Shown here: positions 33,838 through 43,091 of the stretch, in pieces
How the letters are laid out: each line of letters starts with the position of its first letter
How positions within the stretch are numbered: the first letter of the stretch is position 1
Source of the DNA: Desulfospira sp963664655
GTDB lineage: Bacteria > Desulfobacterota > Desulfobacteria > Desulfobacterales > Desulfobacteraceae
Direction: 5' to 3'
Assembly: GCA_963664655.2 (NCBI GenBank)
Contig: OY761554.1
Coordinates: forward strand, 3,782,001 to 3,846,000
DNA: 64,000 bases
Notes under the pieces: generated by a model
Told to the model about the DNA's origin: nothing
What the model saw: the letters and a program-made list of their open reading frames with translations, nothing else
Databases searched by the model: none
Program-made: the position numbers and the translations under genes

Positions 33838-34116
33838 ATGATTAGAAATTTCAGACATAAAGGGTTAAAAAAATTTTATCAGACAGGCAGCCTGCAGGGC
33901 ATCAACCCGGACCATGCTGGAAGGTTGCGGTTAATCCTTGCCAGGCTGGACGCAAGCCAATGCCCGGAGGATATGAATTTGCCGGGGTTAAGACTCCATC
34001 CATTGAAAGGTGAGCTTAATACGTTTTGGGCTGTGGACGTTTCCGGCAATTGGCGGGTGTTTTTTAGATTTGAAAACAACAACGCCGTTGATGTTGATTA
34101 CGGCGATTATCATTGA
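33838..34116 (+). CDS. higB: HigB-family toxin (RelE superfamily)
   Basis: The 92-residue protein begins MIRNFRHKGLKKFYQTGS and continues with LRLILARLDASQCPEDM, LPGLRLHPLKGELN and a C-terminal WAVDVSGNWRVFFRFENNNAVDVDYGDYH, the well-known HigB/plasmid-maintenance killer pattern. Such toxins cleave mRNA on the ribosome. I place the start at 33838, the family-typical N-terminus, though the ribosome site is weak. It is followed after 10 bases by higA, the toxin-first order typical of this system. The pair lies between the two attachment-site copies, so it is probably cargo of the lost element. Confidence 0.9.
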   Translation: MIRNFRHKGLKKFYQTGSLQGINPDHAGRLRLILARLDASQCPEDMNLPGLRLHPLKGELNTFWAVDVSGNWRVFFRFENNNAVDVDYGDYH

Positions 34117-34126
34117 GGAATGAATT

Positions 34127-34408
34127 ATGATGCATAATCCACCCCACCCAGGCGAGGTAATCAAGGAACTTTGTATTGAGCCTTTGGGAATAACGGTTAC
34201 AGATGCGGCAAAGGGCCTTGGCGTTGCCCGAAAAACATTATCATCCCTGTTGAATGGCCGCGCCGGTATTTCACCGGAGATGGCTATCAGGATTTCTAAA
34301 GCCTTTGGTGGCTCTGCTGAAAGCTGGTTGATCCAGCAATGTCAGTATGATTTATGGAAGGCTCTTCAGAGCGAAGATGAAATTAAAGTTAAGGTGTTTG
34401 TCCAGTAA
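34127..34408 (+). CDS. higA: HigA-family antitoxin (XRE helix-turn-helix)
   Basis: The 93-residue protein opens with MMHNPPHPGEVIKELCIEPL, the conserved HigA start, and has an XRE-type helix-turn-helix at about residues 22-60 (VTDAAKGLGVARKTLSSLLN). The WLIQQCQYDLW segment after it is also diagnostic. It would neutralise HigB and repress the operon. GAGGAA precedes the double ATG at 34127. No integrase or other mobility gene remains beside it. Confidence 0.93.
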   Translation: MMHNPPHPGEVIKELCIEPLGITVTDAAKGLGVARKTLSSLLNGRAGISPEMAIRISKAFGGSAESWLIQQCQYDLWKALQSEDEIKVKVFVQ

Positions 34409-34639
34409 TTATCCTTTAGGACTTGTGGAAAAAAGGAGAATTCCTGGACGTTGGACCCAAAATACTTGGGTAACATTTGGGTGACATATGCCATTAAACA
34501 AGGCTCTGTTACCACATCTTTGTGTTATGTTGTATATACTTGATTTGTATTTTTGTAATATATTGATTTAAATCGAAATATAGCCTTTTATCCTTTGTTT
34601 TTTTTGTGCCTTTTAGCTTTCTGACAACAAAAAAATAAC

Positions 34640-34822
34640 TTCAGGGACTATCTATCGTAGGCTTGTGGGAGTTCGAATCTCCCCTTCGGCACCATCTTTA
34701 ATTAAGCTGCTGTGATTACAGTAGCTTTTTTGCTTTTATGGCTTGAAGATTACAGTTGATCGTTTGTTGTCCACATAAACAAATGGAGGACCAGAAGGAT
34801 TAAACCCTCTTCCCCCAGTTAT
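34640..34822 (+). repeat. Right attachment-site copy with tRNA-Leu 3' fragment
   Basis: The first 55 bases (to 34694) are a tRNA-Leu remnant from the anticodon loop to CCA, with changes in the variable arm but an intact T arm and acceptor 3' strand. The acceptor 5' half is missing, so it cannot be a working tRNA. The copy continues through a terminator hairpin (34705-34731) and GGAGG into recombinase-like codons reading IKPSSPSYLP. Here the start ATG is lost through a one-base deletion. The order tRNA end - terminator - integrase start is the same as at 33191. Confidence 0.85.
34705..34731 (+). terminator. Duplicated terminator hairpin
   Basis: AGCTGCTGT, GATT, ACAGTAGCT with six T; copy of the tRNA-Leu terminator with one wobble pair in place of another, so the stem is kept. 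Confidence 0.75.
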
Positions 34823-35160
34823 CTTCCCCTTATAATAGCGCGCTATGTATGCAATATTTTTCATAACGTATGTAAATATTGACATAATTATGTGAAAAAT
34901 ATTACGCAACAGCGTAATCTTGTCAGGTCAGGCCAGCTGTTCAAAATAAATTAAAAATAAATGTGGAAAAAACTATGGACTGAAATAACTTATCAAAATC
35001 ACGGTGAAATATTTCGACATGCCGTAAGCTTTTTTTGTTTTCTGTCATCAGTCTCCGGTTGTGAACGGGAATCGGCCCATATATTGCAAGAGACCCGTGC
35101 AAGAGACCCGGTGAATTGCTGGTTATTTTTTTAATCCATTTAACGTAAGGAAAAAAATTA

Positions 35161-35820
35161 ATGTTTCGGTTCAAATTTTTCTTCGGTTCAATCTGTATTG
35201 CAATGTTATGTGTTGGATTGTTTTGTTCATCCGTATTCTCGGCAACATTGGTTTTTGACGGTGATGGAAAGCTTTCAGGCGTAACTGGGATTTTGGTCGA
35301 CGGAACGTCTTATGATGTAACGTTTGTTCAGGAATTGGCTTCTGACACATTTTCGTATTCTATAGAAGCAGGGTATTCATTTTTTGCAGAAGATGCAACA
35401 GAAGCATACAATTTGACCAGCAGCTTAAAAAATATTTTAGATGACGCTCTGGCAAACATGGATTTGGATTATACCGCATTAAGCAAAGAAGATGGAAAAC
35501 CTTATCAAATAATCATTATGACACCGTACATATACGAGGCTTATGACGAGGCAAACGAAAAAGGAAGGATAGGTAAAATATTATCATCAGGTTTCTATGT
35601 GTGGTACGGGGTTGTCGGACCAAATTCAGAATATGGTTATAGGACTAATGAAGTATCTGATTATTATGTGGAATTGACAGCTGAAAACGAACATTATATC
35701 TACTACGCCGAATATTGGGCGGTGTGGACCCTGTCAGAGGCACAAACCCCAATTCCAAATACTATTTTCCTGTTAGGGGCAGGCCTTATTGGTCTGGCTG
35801 GTTTGACAAGGGAAAAATAA
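35161..35820 (+). CDS. Secreted protein with PEP-CTERM-like sorting tail
   Basis: The 219-residue protein has a signal peptide (MFRFKFFFGSICIAMLCVG, cleaved near SVFSA at residue 28) and ends PIPNTIFLLGAGLIGLAGL followed by TREK. That is a proline-rich motif, a membrane segment and a short basic tail, the layout of PEP-CTERM/exosortase substrates with a variant P-I-P-N motif. The central part, rich in Tyr, Asp and Glu, is not recognised. Such proteins are processed at the membrane by exosortase and tied to exopolysaccharide matrix formation, but no exosortase is in this window. AAGGA precedes the ATG. Base composition is more AT-rich than the flanking kinase gene, and it follows directly on the decayed integration site. 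Confidence 0.75.
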   Translation: MFRFKFFFGSICIAMLCVGLFCSSVFSATLVFDGDGKLSGVTGILVDGTSYDVTFVQELASDTFSYSIEAGYSFFAEDATEAYNLTSSLKNILDDALANMDLDYTALSKEDGKPYQIIIMTPYIYEAYDEANEKGRIGKILSSGFYVWYGVVGPNSEYGYRTNEVSDYYVELTAENEHYIYYAEYWAVWTLSEAQTPIPNTIFLLGAGLIGLAGLTREK

Positions 35821-35888
35821 TTCAATAAGGGTTGATTTCTTAACGCCCAATTCCCGCTGATCTTTTAAGAATTAAGGGTTTGATGTAT

Positions 35889-35958
35889 AAAAAAGGAGAC
35901 CGGAGATCGGATCGCGCATCCTTAAGGGGGCGCATCCGGTCTCCGGTCTCCTTTTTTT
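35889..35958. terminator. Large bidirectional terminator-like hairpin
   Basis: A run of six A and GGAGACCGGAGA (35889-35906) pairs with TCTCCGGTCTCC plus seven T (35940-35958). The inner part can pair further through CGGAT/ATCCG and GCGC/GCGC. It can end transcripts from either side between the PEP-CTERM-like gene and the kinase gene. The GGAGACCGG word recurs near 11053-11093 and 42453-42467. Confidence 0.8.
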
Positions 35959-36068
35959 CAGGTTTCCCTGCATTTTGCCTTTTTGACAAATTTCTCATAA
36001 TCCGTTATAGATTAAAAAGTAATCTTCCAGTCTGTTTTGATTTAGCGAAAAAGCATGGGTTTCCTTAA

Positions 36069-39000
36069 ATGAAACTGTTTCTTTATTGTGTTTTCGTACA
36101 ATTGATCACTGCGGTATCTTACGCTGCCCCTCCGGTTGTTGTACAGCCGGGCAAAGACAGGTATTTTCTTGGCGGCCATATTGAAATCCTGGAAGACGCC
36201 CGGGATCAGTGGACCATCGTTGAAGTAATGAGGCGTCATCGGGACGGGCAGTTTAAAGACAGCAACCGCGACATCCCGAATTTCGGCTATACCCGGTCCG
36301 CCATCTGGCTGAAATTTACAGTTGAGCCCATGTGGCCCTATCGCCACGAAATCCTGCTGGAGTTTGACTGGCCCCATGCTGATTTTATAGAGCTTTTCGT
36401 TTATACGGTAAATGAACACGGAACCTTCCGGGGAACCAAGCATAAACTGGCCGGAAGAAAGGTATTGGTGGCGGACTGGGAGTACGCATACCGCAATTTT
36501 TTATTTAACCTGCCCCTTGAAGCCCGGAAAACCCACATCGTTTTTATCAAACTCAAAACCGTCGACTCCCTCAGGGCCCCGTTAATGTTATGGGAGAAAG
36601 AGGCCTTCTGGCCTCACGCCAAAAATGAATACCATGTCCTGGGGTTTTATTATGGCCTGATGTTTGTGATCATTGTATACAATCTGCTGGTCTATCTGAC
36701 CACCAAAGATTTAAGTTTTCTGCTCTTTACCCTGCATATGGCGTCCACGGCCCTGTTTGAGTTTTCATTTAACGGGCTGGCAACCGAATATCTATGGCCC
36801 GGCTTTCCTGGGATTACCGCCATCAGCATGTCAGCGTTTGTTTTTCTGCTCACCGGGTTTGCGGTGATTTTTTCAAACCAGTTTTTAAACCTGAAAAAAA
36901 ACTTTCCCTATGGGCATAAATTATTAAACATTGTTTTGGGGTTGTCGGTCATGGGGCTGGTGGGCCTTCTGGTGATGCCGTCCCATATCATTAATCCTTA
37001 CACCGCCTGTCTGGCGGGTATCTTTCCGCCGGTCCTGTTATGGACAAGTTTCCGGTGTGTTAAACTAAAAATCCCGTTTTCAAAACATTTTATTTTCATA
37101 TGGACTTTGATGCTGATTGCCACCACTATTGCCGGGCTGACGTTCCTGGGTGTTTTCCCCCACACCAGTTTTACCAATTATTTTCACCAGGTTTGCTCTG
37201 CCCTGGAAGCCATTTTGTTTTCCATTGTTCTTGCCGGCCGGATCAATGTGCTTCGCGAAAAAAATAAAGAAATTGAACTTCATGGTCTGCAGATCGAAAA
37301 GGAACGGGCCGCGGCCCAAGCCTCTTCTCAAGCAAAAAGTGCGTTTCTGGCCAACATGAGCCATGAAATCCGCACCCCCATCAATGCCGTTACCGGCATG
37401 CTCTATTTGCTGAAACAGACCGATCTGACCCCTGTTCAGCAGGACTTCACGGAAAAAATGAGGGTGGCGGCCAACACACTGCTGGGAATTATCAACGATA
37501 TCCTGGATATCTCAAAAATCGAGGCAGGAAAGCTGAAGCTTGAGCATATTGATTTTGATCTGGGGACGGTGATTGAGAATGTCACCACGCTGGTGGAAAT
37601 GAAAACGGCCGAGAAACACCTGGATCTGGTGGTGGCCTGTGATGATGTCCCCTGTACAACGTTATACGGTGATCCGCTCAGGCTGGGGCAGGTCCTGACA
37701 AACCTGGTCAACAATGCCGTGAAATTCACTGAAACAGGCGAAATCGGCATCTACTGCCAGAAAATCGGAACCGACCGGTTCCGGTTTGATGTAAAGGATA
37801 CCGGCATTGGTATGACAAAACAGGAGATGGACCGCTTGTTTCAGGCCTTTTCACAGGCCGATATATCCACCACCCGCAAATATGGCGGCACCGGCCTTGG
37901 CCTGGCCATTTCCAAACGCCTGGTTGAAATGATGGACGGTCGAATCTGGGTGGAAAGCCAGCCCGGCAAAGGCACCTGTTTTTCCTTTGAAGCCACCATT
38001 GTGGAACAGCCGGACAAGGCCGTTGAAATATCCGGCAATACGGCTTTTTCCATTAACGGGATTGGACCTCAGTCAGAACACAGCCGCGACCCGGCCGTTT
38101 TGAAAAATCAGCTCACCAGCCTTAAGGGAAGCCATATTCTTCTGGTGGAGGACAATCAGATCAACCGTGAGATTATCTGCGGCATGCTGGCCAACACCGG
38201 GATCATGATCAGCGAGGCGGAAAACGGAAAGATCGCCCTTGACATGTACCGGAAAGATCCGGGCAGGTACGAACTGATTTTAATGGACATCCAGATGCCG
38301 GTGATGGACGGGTATGAAGCCACCCGGCAGATCCGGAAGTTTGATAAAAATGTTCCCATCATTGCGCTGACGGCCAGCGCCATGGACAGTGATGTGGCCC
38401 AGGCCATGAAAATGGGCGTTGACAAACACATTGGCAAGCCCATTGAAGTCCCGGAGCTTTTTGGGGTTTTGCTCCGGTTTATTCCTAAAAAATGCGATCC
38501 CCGGGACCTGTCATCTTCCCTTGAAACCGGTAACCCGGCTGCCGGGAAAGATTCCGGACCGCCGGCCCAGGCCGCGGCGTTAAATTTTACCCATATTGAT
38601 GTGCGGGACGGACTGAACCGTGTGATGGGAAACAAAACCCTTTACAGCAAGCTTTTAACTGATTTTGTTCATGAATACCAGGGGATTACGGCCAGGCTCC
38701 GGGATCTGATGGACCATGATCCGGGACAGGCCGTGCGCATTGCCCACACCATCAAGGGGCTTTCAGGAAGTATCGGTGCCCGCGGGCTGAGCAAGCTTGC
38801 CGGAAAGCTTGAGGATACCCTGGAACCGGCCCTGCTGCCCGCCTTTGATGATGCCTTGACCGGGGTGATTGCCGAGATTATGGCAAGCCCGGTGTTTAAA
38901 CCCCGGAAGCCCCCTTCGGGCACCCCCCCGGCCAAAACACCAGCCAGTGGCCGGCACGGTGACGATTTATGGCAGACGTTGGTCCAGGCCATTGAAAAAC

Positions 39001-39161
39001 GCCGTCCCCAGCACATCAAACCCGTCCTTGCAAAGCTTGAAGCGGCGGGGTTAGATGCCAAAGACCAGCAGCTCCTGGAAAAGGTGGCCAAGGCGTTGGA
39101 AAAGTACCGATTCGGCAACGCCCTGGATGAAATCAAACAGCATAAAAAGTCCGAAGGCTGA
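36069..39161 (+). CDS. Hybrid histidine kinase with 7TMR-DISM sensor, receiver and HPt
   Basis: The 1,030-residue protein has a signal peptide, an extracellular 7TMR-DISMED2-like beta domain (about 35-165), a seven-helix membrane domain (about 190-400), HisKA with His432 in MSHEIRTP, and a HATPase domain (NNAVKF near 545, DTGIGM near 575, GGTGLGLAI near 600). A receiver follows (VEDNQ near 690, Asp740 in LMDIQMPVMDG, Lys in HIGKP near 788). Last comes an HPt domain with His893 in AHTIKGLSGS. This is a full His-Asp-His phosphorelay ending in an HPt that should pass phosphate to a separate regulator, which is not in the window. 7TMR-DISM domains are thought to sense extracellular carbohydrates or similar ligands, which would fit the polysaccharide setting. 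Confidence 0.93.
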   Translation: MKLFLYCVFVQLITAVSYAAPPVVVQPGKDRYFLGGHIEILEDARDQWTIVEVMRRHRDGQFKDSNRDIPNFGYTRSAIWLKFTVEPMWPYRHEILLEFDWPHADFIELFVYTVNEHGTFRGTKHKLAGRKVLVADWEYAYRNFLFNLPLEARKTHIVFIKLKTVDSLRAPLMLWEKEAFWPHAKNEYHVLGFYYGLMFVIIVYNLLVYLTTKDLSFLLFTLHMASTALFEFSFNGLATEYLWPGFPGITAISMSAFVFLLTGFAVIFSNQFLNLKKNFPYGHKLLNIVLGLSVMGLVGLLVMPSHIINPYTACLAGIFPPVLLWTSFRCVKLKIPFSKHFIFIWTLMLIATTIAGLTFLGVFPHTSFTNYFHQVCSALEAILFSIVLAGRINVLREKNKEIELHGLQIEKERAAAQASSQAKSAFLANMSHEIRTPINAVTGMLYLLKQTDLTPVQQDFTEKMRVAANTLLGIINDILDISKIEAGKLKLEHIDFDLGTVIENVTTLVEMKTAEKHLDLVVACDDVPCTTLYGDPLRLGQVLTNLVNNAVKFTETGEIGIYCQKIGTDRFRFDVKDTGIGMTKQEMDRLFQAFSQADISTTRKYGGTGLGLAISKRLVEMMDGRIWVESQPGKGTCFSFEATIVEQPDKAVEISGNTAFSINGIGPQSEHSRDPAVLKNQLTSLKGSHILLVEDNQINREIICGMLANTGIMISEAENGKIALDMYRKDPGRYELILMDIQMPVMDGYEATRQIRKFDKNVPIIALTASAMDSDVAQAMKMGVDKHIGKPIEVPELFGVLLRFIPKKCDPRDLSSSLETGNPAAGKDSGPPAQAAALNFTHIDVRDGLNRVMGNKTLYSKLLTDFVHEYQGITARLRDLMDHDPGQAVRIAHTIKGLSGSIGARGLSKLAGKLEDTLEPALLPAFDDALTGVIAEIMASPVFKPRKPPSGTPPAKTPASGRHGDDLWQTLVQAIEKRRPQHIKPVLAKLEAAGLDAKDQQLLEKVAKALEKYRFGNALDEIKQHKKSEG

Positions 39162-39203
39162 AGAGGATCAAGCATAAGGGAAATGGCCCAACCCCCTTCA
39201 GCC
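39156..39203. terminator. Possible bidirectional terminator between kinase and MCP genes
   Basis: GGCTGAAG (39156-39163) pairs with CTTCAGCC (39196-39203) in the 51-base gap between convergent genes; on the plus strand a T-rich TCTCTTTTAAA follows. Confidence 0.5.
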
Positions 39204-39212
39204 GGGTCTCTT

Positions 39213-41270
39213 TTAAATCGAAAATTTCTCAGTCATGGCCCGAAGCTGGGTCATGACTTCAGTCAGCGTCTGGGCCTTTTCCTTTACCTGGGATGAAAAT
39301 TCATTGATCTGCTGGGAGGCCTCAAGGACATCCCCGATTTCATGGGCCACCTGGCCCGATGCACTGGAACTTTGGGCCACATTCTCATTGACCTCGCTGA
39401 TCCCAAGGGACACCTGGCCGATGTTTTCGGCAATATCAGTGGTGGCGGCGGACTGGGCATCAATGGCCTGGCTCGATTCGGTGACAAAGGCGTTGATATT
39501 GTCGATGATGCCGGAAATATTTTGAATTTCCGTGACCGCACCGCTGATCTGGCCCTGGATTTCCTGAATATTCCGGGTAATGTCTTCGGTGGCACCGGCG
39601 GTTTGCCCGGCCAGATCCTTGATTTCAGTGGCCACCACGGCAAACCCTTTGCCCGCTTCGCCTGCCCTGGCCGCTTCTATGGTGGCATTTAAGGCCAGCA
39701 AATTGATCTGGGAGGAGATATTGGTAATGGTATCCGTGACCTTGTTGATTTCTTCGGCAGCCCGGCCAAGCTGCTGAACCCGTTTGGATGTCTGGCCGGC
39801 CTGTTCAACCGCCTTTTCCGTGATTTCCCGGGTGTTGTTGGAATTCTGGGCCACCTGCTGCAAGTTGGTTTTCATCTGATTGGTGGCCTTGGCCACGGTT
39901 TCCACATTGATACTGGCCTGTTCCATGGACGCGGCCACGGAATCCATGTTGGCGCTCACCTGTTCGGCCGCCGATGCCACGGTATTGACTTTGTTCACAC
40001 TGGTCTGGGCCCCTGAATTCATCTGGTCGGAGATTTGGCTCAGTTCACTGGAGGCTTGGCTTAAGGTATCCACATTTACATTCAGGCCCCTTATCAGGTC
40101 TGCCAGGCCCGCTACCATCTCGTTCATGGAGGTTACGGTATCCTTGATGGCGTCGTTTGCCTTATAGGTGAAACTGTGGTTAAAGTTTCCTTTGGCCACT
40201 TCTTTGGCCAGGGTGGCCATGCCGTTCATGTTGTTCATGAGCTGACGGTTCATCAGGGAGATGATCAACAGCCCGAGGGCAAAGGCGATAATGCCGCTCA
40301 GACCTGAACTGATCAGGATCTGTTTGTTGATGCCGGCCATGAGTTCTTTTTCAGATACCGCCACGGTAAAATACAAGTCCCATGGTTCAAAATAATTCAC
40401 AAATCCGTAATAGGGGGTATGGTCATATTCATAGGTGATAAACCCGGTCCGGGTTTCAAGGATGCTTTGCCCGCCGGTAAAATCCTTGACATTGAGGTTG
40501 GTATAGGCCGGGTCAGGGTGGGTCAGGATCCGGCCGCTTGCGTCACAGACAAAAGAGTAGCCGTTGCCATTGACATTGACCTTTTTTACCATGTCCGCAA
40601 GGCTTGGGGTCAGAATGATCCGGCAAACGCCGTAGGCCCCGGCCATGGTGCCCTCTAACTGGTCTTTGATGGGAGACAGGCTGCAAAGGGATTTTTGGTC
40701 TCCGGAACCCACTAAAAAAGAAATGGCCTTGCCCTGGGAGATGGATTTGAACTGCGCTGTGTCGGCGGCATAAAAACCGCCAATGGGCCGGGATTTGTCC
40801 TCATTTTTCAGGGTTGTGGATACTTTGACCAGCTTGTCGTCAAACAATTGGAAGTAGTTGATCTCTGAATCACTGAACTGGCCGGCCTTGTCCACAAGCT
40901 CGTATTCACCGGTAACAAACGTAAGGCCGAAAAGCAGTTTGGGCAGGGAGGCCTTTATCTTTTTGTCTGTGGCAACGTCGAAAATTTCCATTTCCGTTTC
41001 CTGGGAAGTCAATATTGATGCCGCCCCGGAACTGTCGCTTTCGGTACGAAGGATGCCGATGTCAGAATCGAGTTTTTCTTTTTGCAGGGTGTGCTGGATT
41101 TCAACCGTGCCTAAAAGAACATCGGAAACACTCTGGATGCCGGCCTTTCCCTTGGCAAGAAAAGTGGCCTTGGTCTGATAGAAATTAACTGCCGCGATAA
41201 TGAGGATGGTCAGCAAGATAATTCCCATGGAGGACATGTACAGTTTTTTCCCAAATCCAATTGAGTTCAT
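39213..41270 (-). CDS. Methyl-accepting chemotaxis protein with Cache sensor
   Basis: The 685-residue receptor has membrane segments at about residues 12-32 and 325-347. The periplasmic region between them is of the Cache_3/Cache_2 type, with the GNGYSFVCDASGRILTHPDP pattern near residue 240 and ETRTGFITYEYDHTPYYGFV near residue 275. A HAMP-like linker (MNRQLMNNMNGMATLAKEV) and the signalling domain with hairpin tip LNATIEAARAGEAGKGFAVV near residue 540 follow. It would report a small extracellular ligand to CheA/CheW. The ATG at 41270 has GGGAGC in front; longer readings are unsupported. Confidence 0.93.
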   Translation of the reverse strand: MNSIGFGKKLYMSSMGIILLTILIIAAVNFYQTKATFLAKGKAGIQSVSDVLLGTVEIQHTLQKEKLDSDIGILRTESDSSGAASILTSQETEMEIFDVATDKKIKASLPKLLFGLTFVTGEYELVDKAGQFSDSEINYFQLFDDKLVKVSTTLKNEDKSRPIGGFYAADTAQFKSISQGKAISFLVGSGDQKSLCSLSPIKDQLEGTMAGAYGVCRIILTPSLADMVKKVNVNGNGYSFVCDASGRILTHPDPAYTNLNVKDFTGGQSILETRTGFITYEYDHTPYYGFVNYFEPWDLYFTVAVSEKELMAGINKQILISSGLSGIIAFALGLLIISLMNRQLMNNMNGMATLAKEVAKGNFNHSFTYKANDAIKDTVTSMNEMVAGLADLIRGLNVNVDTLSQASSELSQISDQMNSGAQTSVNKVNTVASAAEQVSANMDSVAASMEQASINVETVAKATNQMKTNLQQVAQNSNNTREITEKAVEQAGQTSKRVQQLGRAAEEINKVTDTITNISSQINLLALNATIEAARAGEAGKGFAVVATEIKDLAGQTAGATEDITRNIQEIQGQISGAVTEIQNISGIIDNINAFVTESSQAIDAQSAATTDIAENIGQVSLGISEVNENVAQSSSASGQVAHEIGDVLEASQQINEFSSQVKEKAQTLTEVMTQLRAMTEKFSI

Positions 41271-41800
41271 TACTAGCTCCCTTTTTTTTGTTAAGCAGTT
41301 GACAATACGCTCCTTTGAATAATGGGGAAACTCCTTTTTGTCAATAGAAACAATGAAATAAAGCATGCAAGGGGCAAAGAGAGAATTGGGGGTGTCGTGA
41401 GGTTTTCGCTGGTTTGGGGTGTGCGAAAACAAATAGGGCCGTTCTCTACGATTTTTTTTAAATTCGGGGCGATCCTGTGCGGGCTTGTTTTGTGCTGATA
41501 TTCAGCTGTGCTGACTGGTGAGAAACAGCGTGGTCTGCCGGTTGACGATGAAGGTGCGGATTTCGCTTCTATCTTTGCGATTTCATTTCTTTGCGAAGGA
41601 CGGGGGGGGTCCATACCGTTGGGGCACGGTCTGCAATTTATCTTTGCCGGCAAGCTGCATGGGACTGCCCTGAATTTTCGGCAGGCATCCTTGAACTATT
41701 GGGCCGGATAATTCCGGTTGTGCTAAAAAGACAGATGGTATTTGCATTCCGGCGTGTCATGGGATAAGCTTGCCGGGCTGTCGGTTAAGATGGGTTTAAA
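41271..41800. other. Gene-free region
   Basis: No credible gene, repeat or strong hairpin is seen in these 530 bases between the divergent chemoreceptor and acyltransferase genes. A short stretch with GGGGGGG near 41602-41608 is the only compositional oddity. Confidence 0.4.
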
Positions 41801-42406
41801 ATGACGGAAAGGATGATAATGAAACATATTTTGAGCATACTGGGGCGGCTGTTGTACCGCGCCATGGGATGGACCTATGACGCCCTGCCCGAATACTGGA
41901 CCGACAAATGCGTGGTCATCGGGTTCCCCCACACCAAAAACATGGACACGGTCCGGGCCCTGACCTATATCAAGGTCGCCAAAGTCCAGGCCCGGCTCCT
42001 GGTCAAGGCGGAATGGTTTTTTTTCCCCATGTCGATTCTGCTCAGGGGCCTGGGCGGCATGCCCGTTAAAAGAGACAAGGCCCATGGGTTTGTGGCCAAT
42101 GTGGCCAAAGAATTTGAAAACCGGGAAAAACTGGTGCTGGCCCTTGTGCCCGAAGGCACCCGCAAAAAAGTGGGCACCATCAAAACCGGATTCTGGTATA
42201 TCGCCAAAGCCGCCGATGTGCCCATTATCTGCTGGTATCTGGACAACGAGCTCAAAAGAACCCGGTGGATCGGCCGGGTCCACCCGGGAGAAAGCCTTGA
42301 GGCAGACCTGGCCGTAATAAAAGACCTGTACGAAAAAGCCGGGTTTTCAATCCCCTTGAACAACCTTGCCCCCGGTGAAGGCCAGGCACCTGAAGGCCCA
42401 CAGTGA
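41801..42406 (+). CDS. Lysophospholipid acyltransferase family protein (PlsC-like)
   Basis: The 201-residue protein has the acyltransferase H-x4-D motif as PHTKNMD (His44, Asp49) and the substrate-binding VPEGTRKK near residue 120. These are motifs I and III of the 1-acylglycerol-3-phosphate acyltransferase superfamily, in a short variant without an N-terminal membrane anchor. It probably acylates a lysophospholipid or another hydroxyl lipid at the cytoplasmic membrane. It stands alone; the hairpin at 42568-42601 lies downstream. Confidence 0.82.
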   Translation: MTERMIMKHILSILGRLLYRAMGWTYDALPEYWTDKCVVIGFPHTKNMDTVRALTYIKVAKVQARLLVKAEWFFFPMSILLRGLGGMPVKRDKAHGFVANVAKEFENREKLVLALVPEGTRKKVGTIKTGFWYIAKAADVPIICWYLDNELKRTRWIGRVHPGESLEADLAVIKDLYEKAGFSIPLNNLAPGEGQAPEGPQ

Positions 42407-42567
42407 TATGGCCCGGTTAACCCGTTTGAACAGGGCCATTGAATGGAGACCGGGAACCGGAGACAGGAGGCCGGAATGCGTAAACCCGAGGGGGCCGCGA
42501 TTTCCGGTCTAACGGTCTGCGTTTTTTACATCATCCTCACATATCAAACCGGTTGAAAAGGCCAAGA

Positions 42568-42601
42568 ATCGGGGCCGGCGTTGAGTTTACACGGCCCCGA
42601 T
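42568..42601. terminator. GC-rich hairpin between convergent genes
   Basis: ATCGGGGCCG (42568-42577) pairs perfectly with CGGCCCCGAT (42592-42601). It lies 31 bases behind the stop of the leftward ferredoxin gene and may end that operon, although only a few T follow. Confidence 0.55.
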
Positions 42602-42631
42602 AATCATCGGTTCAGATCCAATATGCCGGGG

Positions 42632-42970
42632 TTACCGGGGAGCCCAAAGGACCATTTGGGGTTTGGTGATCTGCTGGGCCAGGTCCTCAATGGTGCCATA
42701 GGTCATGCAGGCGGCCATGCAGGTCTGGACGCAGGCCGGTAAAAGCCCTTTGGCCGTCCGTCCGGCACACAGGACACACAGCTGGGTGGGCATGGGGATA
42801 AATTTGAGGTAGTGCCTGTCCCTGGGAAGGTTTTCCACCACCTCGGTTACCCTTATCCCCCCCATGCCTGCCGGCCATTTATACTCCTGGGCACAGGCCA
42901 CCTGGCAGGCATAGCATCCCGTGCAGAATTCATAATCTATTAATAAACCGTATCGGGGGTTTGTCGTCAT
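42632..42970 (-). CDS. Small 4Fe-4S ferredoxin subunit
   Basis: The 112-residue protein has one full four-cysteine motif C16-x2-C19-x2-C22-x3-C26 and a second group Cys65, Cys68, Cys80, Cys84, Cys88, enough for two 4Fe-4S clusters. It resembles the first half of DMSO-reductase-type beta subunits, which normally carry four clusters in about 180-200 residues. It lies 275 bases downstream of the molybdopterin enzyme on the same strand and is its likely electron-transfer partner. The 160-bp structured repeat separates the two genes. No membrane subunit follows. Confidence 0.82.
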   Translation of the reverse strand: MTTNPRYGLLIDYEFCTGCYACQVACAQEYKWPAGMGGIRVTEVVENLPRDRHYLKFIPMPTQLCVLCAGRTAKGLLPACVQTCMAACMTYGTIEDLAQQITKPQMVLWAPR

Positions 42971-43091
42971 AATCTTCTTTCCTTGTGATCATTCTTAAAT
43001 TGCAGGGCTTGTTCCCTAACATATCGTTTATTGTCCATAGGTTCATGGTCCCGGGTCTTTTGCTCACCACTTTCGTGTGCCAGATTATAAA

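Larger units (their letters stand above)
34409..35160. other. AT-rich gene-free region with att remnant
   Basis: These 752 bases hold no gene. They contain the right copy of the tRNA/integrase-start repeat (34640-34822) and an AATATTTTTCA dyad (near 34842 and 34895). A perfect ATTACGC-AACA-GCGTAAT hairpin lies at 34901-34918, and the leader of the PEP-CTERM-like gene closes the stretch. The strong AT bias fits foreign DNA. Confidence 0.6.

Noticed and set aside
34640..34694. A second functional tRNA-Leu gene
   Set aside because: It starts at the anticodon loop; the acceptor 5' strand, D arm and half of the anticodon stem are missing.
41508..41711. 67-codon frame in the gap before the acyltransferase gene
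   Set aside because: No ribosome site, no family pattern, and a G-run inside; treated as chance.
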